From positions 1 to 17,295 of the forward strand of contig JAKARN010000007.1 in the NCBI GenBank assembly GCA_021828425.1: DNA of 17,295 bases. The letters are read 5' to 3'. The position numbers were made by a program, and so were the translations under genes. The first letter of the stretch is position 1. Each line of letters opens with the position of its first letter. This DNA is from Pseudomonadota bacterium. Its GTDB lineage: Bacteria > Pseudomonadota > Gammaproteobacteria > JAKAQQ01. The notes under the pieces were generated by a model, which had not been told where the DNA came from, ran no database searches, and saw nothing but the letters and a program-made list of their open reading frames with translations. Below are positions 7,012 through 14,293 of the stretch, piece by piece.

Positions 7012-8489
7012 GCGGGCTCATCTTCGACCGCTCTCGTCCGGGCCGGCGGGCCGGCGGGCTCGCGCCTCGGGTCGAGGAGACGGCGGATGACCTGCCTGCG
7101 ACCTGCCTCCGGAAAAGACCGCCGGCGCTCCCCGAGGTCTCCGAACTCGATGTGGTGAGACACTACACGCGCCTGTCGCAGAAGAACTTCTCGATCGATA
7201 CCCACTTCTACCCGCTCGGCTCCTGCACCATGAAATACAACCCCCGGGCGGCCAACCACCTCGCCTTGCTCGAGGGTTTCCGCTCGGCCCATCCCCTGGC
7301 TCCGACCCGCTTCCAGCAGGGCTTTCTCGAATGCGTCTTCGAACTCCAGGAGATCCTGCGCGCCGTGACCGGCATGAGCGCCGTGGTCCTGAGTCCCATG
7401 GCCGGTGCCCAGGGGGAGTTTGCCGGGATTGCCATGATCCGCCGTTACCACCAATCGCGGGGGGATACGGGCCGGACCGAAATCCTGGTACCGGATGCGG
7501 CTCACGGCACCAATCCGGCCAGCGCCATCATGGGCGGCTTCCGGGTGCGCGAAATTCCCACCGATCGCGACGGGGATGTCGACCTCGGAGCGCTCCGGCA
7601 GGCAGTGGGACCGGCCACGGCGGGCATCATGCTCACGAATCCCTCAACCCTCGGGGTATTCGAGCGGCGCATCACCGAAATCGCGACCCTGGTCCATGAC
7701 GCAGGCGGGCTGCTTTATTACGATGGGGCCAATCTCAATGCCATCCTGGGCCGGGCCCGTCCGGGCGACATGCGATTCGATATCCTGCACCTCAACCTCC
7801 ACAAGACCTTCTCCACCCCGCACGGCGGGGGAGGACCCGGTGCTGCCGCCCTCGGGGTGAGTGCGCGACTCGAGCCCTTCCTGCCGACGCCCTTCGTGGG
7901 ACGGGATCCGGCGGGTGGGTTCCGCTGGGTCGGCGCGGAGGAGCGGCCGGAGGGCATCGGCCGGCTCTCGGCCTTCATGGGCAATGCCGGTGTTTTGCTC
8001 AGGGCCTATGCCTACACCCGACTTCTCGGCCGCGAGGGTTTGCGCCGGGTGAGTACCTTCGCTGCGCTCAACGCCAACTACCTGGCGCGCCGGCTCGAAG
8101 CCGCCGGCTTCGAACTGGCCTTCCCGCGCCGCCGGGCCAGCCATGAATGCATCGTGACCCTGCGCCGGGAGGCCCGCGAATACGGGGTCACGGCGATGGA
8201 TTTTGCCAAGCGGCTCCTCGACTACGGCATGCATGCCCCCACGACCTATTTCCCGATGCTCATTCCCGAGTGCCTGCTCATCGAACCCACCGAGACGGAA
8301 TCCCCGGAAACCCTCGATGCCTTCGTCGATGCCATGACCCGGATCCGGGAAGAGGCGGCCACCGCGCCGGAACGGGTCCAGGGTGCCCCGTGGACCACGC
8401 CGGTCCGGCGTCTCGACGACGTCAAGGCCGCCCGCGAACCGGACCTTGCCTGGCAGCCGCCAGGACGGGAGTCGGCGGCGGGGACATGA
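7008..8489 (+). CDS. gcvPB: Glycine dehydrogenase (decarboxylating) subunit 2
   Basis: This is the PLP-binding half of glycine decarboxylase. The 493-residue protein carries the cofactor lysine K266 in HLNLHKTFSTPHGGGGPG. Other family blocks are FYPLGSCTMKYNPR, LSPMAGAQGEFAG, DAAHGTNPASA, LTNPSTLGVFE and YYDGANLNAILG. The C-terminal part has the conserved RRRASHECIVTL, MDFAKRLLDYGMHAPTTYFP and EPTETES. The ATG overlaps the tpx stop and the TGA overlaps the next start, so translation is probably coupled on both sides. Length and motifs suggest a full, active subunit. Confidence 0.96.
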   Translation: MSGLIFDRSRPGRRAGGLAPRVEETADDLPATCLRKRPPALPEVSELDVVRHYTRLSQKNFSIDTHFYPLGSCTMKYNPRAANHLALLEGFRSAHPLAPTRFQQGFLECVFELQEILRAVTGMSAVVLSPMAGAQGEFAGIAMIRRYHQSRGDTGRTEILVPDAAHGTNPASAIMGGFRVREIPTDRDGDVDLGALRQAVGPATAGIMLTNPSTLGVFERRITEIATLVHDAGGLLYYDGANLNAILGRARPGDMRFDILHLNLHKTFSTPHGGGGPGAAALGVSARLEPFLPTPFVGRDPAGGFRWVGAEERPEGIGRLSAFMGNAGVLLRAYAYTRLLGREGLRRVSTFAALNANYLARRLEAAGFELAFPRRRASHECIVTLRREAREYGVTAMDFAKRLLDYGMHAPTTYFPMLIPECLLIEPTETESPETLDAFVDAMTRIREEAATAPERVQGAPWTTPVRRLDDVKAAREPDLAWQPPGRESAAGT

Positions 8490-9466
8490 TCCTCGTTTCG
8501 GGCTCGCTTGCCTTCGATACCGTCATGCGGTTTGATGGCCGCTTTGCCGACCATCTGCTGGCCGACCGGCTGGCCACGCTCAGCGTGGCGTTCGAGGTCG
8601 GCGAGTTGCGCCGCGATTTCGGTGGCTGCGCCGGGAACATCTGCTATTCGCTGGCACTTCTGGGCGAGCGGGCCTGTCCGTGGGGGACGGTCGGACGGGA
8701 TTTCGAGCCGTACCGCGCGTGGCTCGGAAAACAGGGCATCCCCGACGATGGCCTGCACCCGGTCGAGCCCCTCACGGCACAGGCCTACATCATGACGGAT
8801 TGCGACAACAACCAGATTACCGCGTTTCATCCCGGTGCCATGACGCGTTCGGCCGAGGCCCCGTTCCCGTCCGGTCTCGAGGGGCAGATCCGGCTCGGCA
8901 TCGTGGCTCCCGACAGCCGGGACGGCATGCGGGCCCATGCGCGGGCATTTTGCGAACGGGGCATCCCCTATCTTTTCGATCCCGGGCAGGCGCTCGGTAT
9001 CCTGGAGGCAGGGGATTTCGAGGCCCTGCTCGAGGGCGCGGGGGTCGTTGCCTTCAATGCCTATGAATCCGCCCTCGTCCGCGAGCGGTTCGGATACGAC
9101 ACGGACCGGCTGGCCCGGCGGGTCCAGGCGGTGGTGGTGACGCATGGCCGGGAGGGCTCCCACATCACGGCTGGTGACCGCACCCTGGACATTCCGCCCG
9201 TCCCGCCCGAGGCGGAGGTCGATCCGACCGGTTGCGGGGACGCCTACCGGGCCGGGCTGGCCTGGGGTTGGATCCGGGGCTGCGACTGGGCGATCTCCGG
9301 CCGCATCGCGAGTCTGCTCGGCAGTTTCAAGATCGCCCATCCGGGAACCCAGAATCACCACTTCACGGGATCTCAGTTCTGGGCACGTTATACCGAGGTG
9401 TTTGGTCCGGCACCGTTCGGTTTCGGGCCGGAGCACCGTCCTTCGTCCCCACCCCCCGCCCGATGA
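8486..9466 (+). CDS. PfkB-family kinase, probably nucleoside (adenosine)- or sugar-specific
   Basis: This 326-residue ribokinase-fold protein transfers phosphate from ATP to a small hydroxylated substrate. Signature 1 is the glycine-rich FGGCAGN at residues 45-51. Signature 2 is DPTGCGDAYRAG, with the likely catalytic base D252. The usual form is DTxGAGD, so the anion-hole segment has a Cys where Ala is common. FDPGQAL and VVVTHGREGS are also PfkB-like. The overall pattern resembles proteobacterial proteins annotated as adenosine kinase or carbohydrate kinase; the true substrate cannot be read from sequence. It overlaps gcvPB and rlmI by 4 nt each. The start at 8486 is set by the SGS-fold opening and the ATGA overlap; upstream extension would run into gcvPB. 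Confidence 0.85.
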   Translation: MILVSGSLAFDTVMRFDGRFADHLLADRLATLSVAFEVGELRRDFGGCAGNICYSLALLGERACPWGTVGRDFEPYRAWLGKQGIPDDGLHPVEPLTAQAYIMTDCDNNQITAFHPGAMTRSAEAPFPSGLEGQIRLGIVAPDSRDGMRAHARAFCERGIPYLFDPGQALGILEAGDFEALLEGAGVVAFNAYESALVRERFGYDTDRLARRVQAVVVTHGREGSHITAGDRTLDIPPVPPEAEVDPTGCGDAYRAGLAWGWIRGCDWAISGRIASLLGSFKIAHPGTQNHHFTGSQFWARYTEVFGPAPFGFGPEHRPSSPPPAR

Positions 9467-10653
9467 GCCCGCCGGTCGTCCATCTCCTCCCCCACGAGGA
9501 GCGACGGCTTTTGGCCGGTCACCTCTGGGTGTTCAGCAACGAGATCGACACCCACAAGAGTCCGCTTGGCCACTTCACGCCGGGCGATCCCGTCATCCTG
9601 GCGGATGCCCGGGGCCACCGCCTCGGGGTGGGTTACCTGAATCCCCACTCCTTGATCACGGTACGCCTGCTCTCGCGCGATCCGGCCGGGGTGATCGATG
9701 CCCGTTTCTTCCGTGACCGGTTCGGACGCGCTCTGGCGACCCGCCGGGCATTCGGCATCGAGCGCTTCGGACGGCTCATCTTCGGCGAGTCCGACCGTCT
9801 GCCGGGTCTCGTCGTGGATCGCTACGGCGATTGCCTGGTCGTCCAGATCACGACCGCCGGCATGGAGCGGTGGCGGAACGAGATCCGTGATGCCTTGATC
9901 GATTGCTGTGCGCCGCAGGGGATCCTCTTCCGCAACGATTCCGAGGCACGCAAGCTCGAAGGACTCCCGGGAGGTGTGGAAGTGGCCTGGGGCCAGGTCC
10001 CCGAGTCCGTCACGGTCGAAGAGGGGGGGCGGGTCTTTTCGGTTTCCCCCTGGCGGGGGCAGAAGACCGGCTGGTATTACGACCAGCGCGAGCATCGTCT
10101 CCGGATCGCCCGGGAGGCGCCCCGGGGTCGCGTCCTCGATGTCTTTTGCTACGTCGGGGGGTTCGGGATCAGCGCCCTGGCCGGCGGGAGCCGGGAGGCG
10201 GTGCTCATCGACCAATCGGAGGAGGCCCTCGAGCGGGCGCGCGCGAATGCCGCCGCGAACGGACTGCCGGTGCCTCTCACGCTTCCCGGAGATGCCTTCG
10301 AGCTCCTGCGGAATCTCGGCGAGGCGGGGGAGCGCTTTGAACTCGTGGTCGTGGATCCCCCGGCGTTCATCCGGCGCCGCAAGGACCAGCGCGAGGGACT
10401 TTTGGCCTACGAGCGCCTGGTGACCCGGGCGGCGCGTCTCGTGACCGATGGGGGCTGGCTGGTTTTTGCGAGCTGTTCGAGCCATCTCGAGCCACGCGAT
10501 TTCCGGGTGGTTTTCGCCCGAGGCGTGCGCCGGGCGGGAAGAGAGGCCAGAATAGTGGCCGTGGGTGGCCAGAGTCCGGATCATCCGATCCATCCCTGGA
10601 TTCCCGAGACGGGCTATCTCCAGGTTCTCTATGGCGTGATCGAGGAGGAATGA
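9463..10653 (+). CDS. rlmI: 23S rRNA cytosine methyltransferase, RlmI family
   Basis: This SAM-dependent enzyme probably makes 5-methylcytosine in 23S rRNA (C1962 in E. coli). The protein is 396 residues, as RlmI. An N-terminal PUA-like RNA-binding domain contains HLWVFSNEI. The central part has [17 protein letters not shown] and [17 protein letters not shown] motif I is [12 protein letters not shown] (D226), motif IV is VVDPPAF (D298), and the probable catalytic cysteine is C338 in FASCSSHL. The ATG lies in the stop of the upstream kinase gene, and the preceding 25 bases are C-rich with no ribosome site. Translation therefore probably depends on reinitiation. The RlmI assignment rather than a paralogue is by overall similarity. 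Confidence 0.88.
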   Translation: MSPPVVHLLPHEERRLLAGHLWVFSNEIDTHKSPLGHFTPGDPVILADARGHRLGVGYLNPHSLITVRLLSRDPAGVIDARFFRDRFGRALATRRAFGIERFGRLIFGESDRLPGLVVDRYGDCLVVQITTAGMERWRNEIRDALIDCCAPQGILFRNDSEARKLEGLPGGVEVAWGQVPESVTVEEGGRVFSVSPWRGQKTGWYYDQREHRLRIAREAPRGRVLDVFCYVGGFGISALAGGSREAVLIDQSEEALERARANAAANGLPVPLTLPGDAFELLRNLGEAGERFELVVVDPPAFIRRRKDQREGLLAYERLVTRAARLVTDGGWLVFASCSSHLEPRDFRVVFARGVRRAGREARIVAVGGQSPDHPIHPWIPETGYLQVLYGVIEEE

Positions 10654-11495
10654 TGCTCCACTACCCGACCTTCAATCCCGTGGCGCTCCAGCTCGGTCCG
10701 CTGGCCATCCACTGGTACGGGCTCATGTACCTGTTCGGCATCGTGACCGGTTGGTGGCTCCTGCACCGCCGGATCCACCGCCGCATCGGCGGGTGGACCG
10801 ATGACCAGCTCATCGACCTCACCTTCTACGCCGCCCTCGGCGTGATCGTGGGGGGACGCATCGGCTACGTCCTGCTTTACAACCTGCCCTACTACTGGGC
10901 CGACCCGCTCCGGGTATTCCAGGTCTGGGACGGCGGCATGTCCTTCCATGGCGGATTTCTCGGGGTGATCGCGGCACTTGCCCTCTACGGGCGGAAAGTC
11001 GGCCGCAATGTCTTCGATCTGACCGACTTCATCGCGCCGGTCGTGCCGCTCGGGCTCATGGCCGGACGGGCCGGGAACTTCATCAACGGGGAACTGTGGG
11101 GACGCGTGAGCCAGGCGCCGTGGGCGATGCAGCTGCCCTGCGCGAACCCGCGTTTCTATGCCTATTGCGGCCATGTGGGTCCCGGCTGGAGCCCGCCCCA
11201 CATCCCCTCCCAGCTCCTGGAACTCCTGCTCGAGGGGGTCGTGCTGTTCGTCGTGCTGTTCGTGTTTTCCTCGCGCCCCCGCCCGCGCATGGCGGTCTCC
11301 GGTCTGTTTGCCCTTCTTTACGGCCTCTTCCGCACGCTGGCCGAGTTCGTCCGCCTGCCCGATCCCCAGCTCGGCTATCTCGCCTTCGGCTGGATGACCA
11401 TGGGGCAGGTCCTGTCGATTCCCATGATCTTCGTGGGGGCCCTCATGCTCTACCTGGCCTATCGGGAACCCGTCCCGTCCCGGCCCTCGGCCTGA
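10653..11495 (+). CDS. lgt: Prolipoprotein diacylglyceryl transferase
   Basis: Lgt is the inner-membrane enzyme that transfers diacylglycerol from phosphatidylglycerol to the lipobox cysteine of prolipoproteins, the first step of lipoprotein maturation. The 280-residue protein has several hydrophobic helices. Key residues match E. coli: H99 in MSFHGGFLG and R139 in [18 protein letters not shown], 40 residues apart as in E. coli (H103, R143). [11 protein letters not shown] and [10 protein letters not shown] are also typical. Two ATGs occur at 10650 and 10653. I prefer 10653 because GGAGG ends at 10648, only 1 nt from the first ATG but 4 nt from the second. RlpA, encoded nearby, is one likely substrate. 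A 30-nt hairpin spans its last codons. Confidence 0.96.
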   Translation: MLHYPTFNPVALQLGPLAIHWYGLMYLFGIVTGWWLLHRRIHRRIGGWTDDQLIDLTFYAALGVIVGGRIGYVLLYNLPYYWADPLRVFQVWDGGMSFHGGFLGVIAALALYGRKVGRNVFDLTDFIAPVVPLGLMAGRAGNFINGELWGRVSQAPWAMQLPCANPRFYAYCGHVGPGWSPPHIPSQLLELLLEGVVLFVVLFVFSSRPRPRMAVSGLFALLYGLFRTLAEFVRLPDPQLGYLAFGWMTMGQVLSIPMIFVGALMLYLAYREPVPSRPSA

Positions 11496-11501
11496 CGGGA
11501 C
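11472..11501 (+). promoter_or_regulatory. Strong hairpin over the lgt stop and thyA leader
   Basis: GTCCCGTC (11472-11479) pairs perfectly with GACGGGAC (11494-11501). An inner GGCC/GGCC stem (82-85 with 89-92 of 11400) closes on a CTC loop, separated by a CC/T bulge. The hairpin ends 3 nt before the thyA ATG and includes the only GGGA-like ribosome-site candidate. It could hold down thyA translation until a ribosome finishing lgt opens it. No T-run follows, so termination is unlikely. Confidence 0.45.
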
Positions 11502-11504
11502 AGG

Positions 11505-12296
11505 ATGCGTGCCTATCTCGAGCTGCTCCGGGAGACCCTTGAGCAGGGCGTGTCCAAAACCGACCGGACGGGAGTGGGGACGCTGTCCGTGTTCGGCCGT
11601 CAGCTCCGATTCGATCTCGCCCGGGGGTTCCCGGCCGTGACGACCAAACGGCTGCATTTCCGGTCCGTCGCCGAAGAACTGCTCTGGTTCCTGCGCGGGG
11701 AGACCAATGTGCGTCCGCTTCGGGAACGCGGCGTCACGATCTGGGACGAATGGGCGGACCAGGAGGGGGAACTCGGTCCCATCTACGGCGCCCAATGGCG
11801 GCGCTGGCCGGGCCCGGGGGGGGCGATCGACCAGATCGAGAACGTGCTCCAGGGACTCCGGAAAGATCCCGATTCCAGGCGCCACGTGGTATCCGCCTGG
11901 AATGTCGCCGACCTGCCCCGGATGGCGCTTGCGCCCTGTCATTTGCTTTTCCAGTTCTATGTCGCGGAAGGCCGCCTGTCCTGTCAGGTCTACCAGCGCA
12001 GTGCCGACCTGTTTCTCGGTGTTCCCTTCAACCTCGCGTCCTACGCGCTCCTCACCCACCTCGTGGCGGAGGCGGTCGGTCTCGGGCTGGGTGAACTCGT
12101 CTGGACGGGAGGGGACTGCCATCTCTACCGGAGTCATCTCGAGGTGGTCCGGATCCAGCTCGGCCGGGAACCCTATCCGCTCCCGCGTCTTGTGATCGAC
12201 CGTCGCCGGGATTGCCTGGCCGACTATGCCTGGGGCGATTTCCGGCTCGAGGATTACCGTCACCATCCGGCCCTCACGGCGCCGGTGGCCGTCTAG
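11505..12296 (+). CDS. thyA: Thymidylate synthase
   Basis: ThyA methylates dUMP to dTMP using 5,10-methylene-THF and releases dihydrofolate. The 263-residue protein lines up with E. coli ThyA (264 residues). The catalytic cysteine is C145 in [65 protein letters not shown] and [12 protein letters not shown] are all family blocks. The ending APVAV matches the usual C-terminal APVAI that closes the active site. An uninterrupted run of eight G (11816-11823) lies in the codons for the GPGGAID loop. The usual partner folA is absent; kynU follows after 9 nt. The gene is expected to draw on methylene-THF made by GcvT. Confidence 0.97.
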   Translation: MRAYLELLRETLEQGVSKTDRTGVGTLSVFGRQLRFDLARGFPAVTTKRLHFRSVAEELLWFLRGETNVRPLRERGVTIWDEWADQEGELGPIYGAQWRRWPGPGGAIDQIENVLQGLRKDPDSRRHVVSAWNVADLPRMALAPCHLLFQFYVAEGRLSCQVYQRSADLFLGVPFNLASYALLTHLVAEAVGLGLGELVWTGGDCHLYRSHLEVVRIQLGREPYPLPRLVIDRRRDCLADYAWGDFRLEDYRHHPALTAPVAV

Positions 12297-12305
12297 GGGC
12301 CGAAC

Positions 12306-13580
12306 GTGGATTTACCGGACGCGATGGAGCGGGACCAGGAGGAGCCCTGGCGCTCACTCGCCGGGTCATTCATCCGCCCTCGGGATACCCCAGGCCGTCC
12401 GTTGGCTTACTTGGCGGGCCACTCCCTGGGACTGTGCCATCGCGGAGTCCGATCGTGTATCGAGCACGAGATCGGGGCCTGGGAACGTTGGGGCATCCTG
12501 GGCTACGAGGACGCCCAGCCCTCGTGGCTGCGTTATGCCCACGACCTCCGTCCCCTCCTGGCCGGCCTCCTCGGGGCCCGCCCCGAAGAGATCGCGGTTC
12601 TCAACTCCCTCACGGTCAATCTTCACTTCCTCCTCGCACGCTTTTACCGTCCCACAGGGGCCCGGCGGCAAATCCTGATCGACTTGCCGGTCTTTCCCAC
12701 CGACCGTCATGCCCTGGTCTCGCAGATCCGCTGGCACGGGGGCGATCCGGTGACCGACCTCATCGAGATCGGCCCGGAACCCGGCTGCAGCCGGCTGGAT
12801 CCGGATGCGCTCGCGGCGGCGATCACGGCGTCCGGCGAACGTCTGGCCCTGGTCTGGGTGGGCGGGGTGAACTATCTCACGGGCCAGAGTCTCCCGCTGG
12901 CTCCCCTGGCACGCGCCACCCATGCGGTGGGTGCATCGTTCGGGGTCGATCTGGCGCATGCCATCGGCAACGTGCCGCTCGCCCTCGATCGGGACGGCGT
13001 TGATTTTGCGGTCTGGTGTTCCTACAAGTACCTGAACGGCGGGCCGGGCGCGGTGGGCGGACTCTACGTGCGTGCCAATCCCGTGGAAGGCGTCCCGCCC
13101 CCCATGCTGGCGGGCTGGTGGGGTCATGAGGAAAAGACGCGCTTTCTCATGGGTCCGGACTTCCAGCCGGAAGCCGGGGCCCTCGGGTTTGCCGTGAGCA
13201 ATGTCCCGGTCCTCGCCACGGCCCCGCTCTGGGCCACGCTGCCGCTTTTTGCGCAATACACCCTGGACGCGTTGATTGCCCGTCGTGAAGCCGTGATCGC
13301 CTTCCTCGGCGAGCGGCTGGCCCGGCGGCCCGTGGCCGGACTCGAGTGCATGAGCCCGGAAGATCCCCTCGAACGCGGCGCCCAGCTGTCCTTCCGGGTG
13401 GGCCCGCCCCTGCCTGCGGGGGCGGATTTCATCCGGGCGCTCAAGTCACTGGGAGTCATCGGCGACTGGCGGGAGCCCGGCATCCACCGGATCGCCTTTG
13501 CCCCGCTTTACAATGGCTTCCAGGATGCCGTGCGCTGGCACGAGGCGATGTGCCGTCTGGCGGGGGGCGGATCCAGGTGA
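12306..13580 (+). CDS. kynU: Kynureninase
   Basis: This PLP enzyme cleaves L-kynurenine (or 3-hydroxykynurenine) to anthranilate (or 3-hydroxyanthranilate) and alanine. The 424-residue protein carries YLAGHSLGL, VLNSLTVNLHFLL, FPTDRHALVSQIRWHG, GVDLAHAIGNVPL and the PLP lysine K241 in WCSYKYLNGGPG. LAGWWGHEEKTRF and GFAVSNVPVLA follow. The reading begins at GTG 12306, with AGGGG (12295-12299) about 6 nt upstream; ATG 12324 is a weaker alternative without a ribosome site. No tryptophan dioxygenase, formamidase or 3-hydroxyanthranilate dioxygenase gene is in the window, so its pathway is open: NAD synthesis, tryptophan breakdown or anthranilate supply. It overlaps lipB by 4 nt. Confidence 0.93.
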   Translation: MDLPDAMERDQEEPWRSLAGSFIRPRDTPGRPLAYLAGHSLGLCHRGVRSCIEHEIGAWERWGILGYEDAQPSWLRYAHDLRPLLAGLLGARPEEIAVLNSLTVNLHFLLARFYRPTGARRQILIDLPVFPTDRHALVSQIRWHGGDPVTDLIEIGPEPGCSRLDPDALAAAITASGERLALVWVGGVNYLTGQSLPLAPLARATHAVGASFGVDLAHAIGNVPLALDRDGVDFAVWCSYKYLNGGPGAVGGLYVRANPVEGVPPPMLAGWWGHEEKTRFLMGPDFQPEAGALGFAVSNVPVLATAPLWATLPLFAQYTLDALIARREAVIAFLGERLARRPVAGLECMSPEDPLERGAQLSFRVGPPLPAGADFIRALKSLGVIGDWREPGIHRIAFAPLYNGFQDAVRWHEAMCRLAGGGSR

Positions 13581-14293
13581 GGCGAGCCGGCGGGCCCGTC
13601 GGCGATCGGCGCTCACCCACTCGTCCGGCGGAGCCGGTCTGCCGCTGGCTGGGACTCGTGGACTACCGGACCACCTGGCAGGAGATGATGGATTTTACGG
13701 ATCGGCGCGGCCCCGAGAGTGAGGATGAGATCTGGATCCTCGAGCACCCCCCGGTCTATACCCTGGGCCTGAACGGGCGACTCGAGCATCTCCTCGCGCC
13801 GGGCTCGATCCCCGTGATTTCGACCGACCGGGGCGGACAGGTCACCTACCATGGACCGGGTCAGCTCATCGTCTACCCGCTGATCGCGCTCGCGCGCCGG
13901 GGCATGGGCCCGCGCCGGCTGGTTCGCCTGCTCGAACAGTCGACCATCGACTGTCTCGGCGATTTCGGCATCCTGGCCCATGGCCGGATCGAGGCGCCCG
14001 GCGTCTACGTGGAATCGCGCAAGATCGCCTCGATTGGACTGCGCATCCGTCGCGGAGCCAGCTATCACGGTCTCGCCCTCAACGTGTCGAACGACCTGGG
14101 ACCGTTCCGCGGCATCGACCCTTGCGGCTTTCGAGGGCTCGAGATGACCCGGGTCGTCGATTGCGGGGGACCGGCCGACCTCCGGGAGGTGGGCCGCCAT
14201 CTCGAAGCTCACCTCCGATCCCGGCTGCGATCGCTTCCGGCAGAGACCGCGTCGATTCAGGCGGAGGACGGGACCTCGTCGAGAAAGTGCTGA
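13577..14293 (+). CDS. lipB: Octanoyltransferase (lipoyl-protein ligase B)
   Basis: LipB moves octanoyl from acyl carrier protein to the lipoyl-domain lysine of GcvH and of 2-oxoacid dehydrogenases; LipA then inserts sulfur. The active-site cysteine is C183 in GIDPCGFRGLEM and the lysine is K149 in SRKIASIGLRIRRG. Their 34-residue spacing equals that of E. coli (C169, K135). DRGGQVTYHGPGQLIVYPL is a further hallmark. There is no ATG near the domain start; GTG 13577 overlaps the kynU stop (GTGA) and gives 238 residues, about 15 more than E. coli at the N-terminus. A conserved start at this GTG is likely through coupling. The 3' end overlaps the convergent dat gene by 37 nt. lipA is not seen. 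Confidence 0.94.
   Translation: MRRAGGPVGDRRSPTRPAEPVCRWLGLVDYRTTWQEMMDFTDRRGPESEDEIWILEHPPVYTLGLNGRLEHLLAPGSIPVISTDRGGQVTYHGPGQLIVYPLIALARRGMGPRRLVRLLEQSTIDCLGDFGILAHGRIEAPGVYVESRKIASIGLRIRRGASYHGLALNVSNDLGPFRGIDPCGFRGLEMTRVVDCGGPADLREVGRHLEAHLRSRLRSLPAETASIQAEDGTSSRKC

Noticed and set aside
10629..12266. A 545-codon minus-strand frame opposite lgt and thyA
   Set aside because: It has antisense composition typical of high GC, with no ribosome site or domain, and both sense genes are certain.
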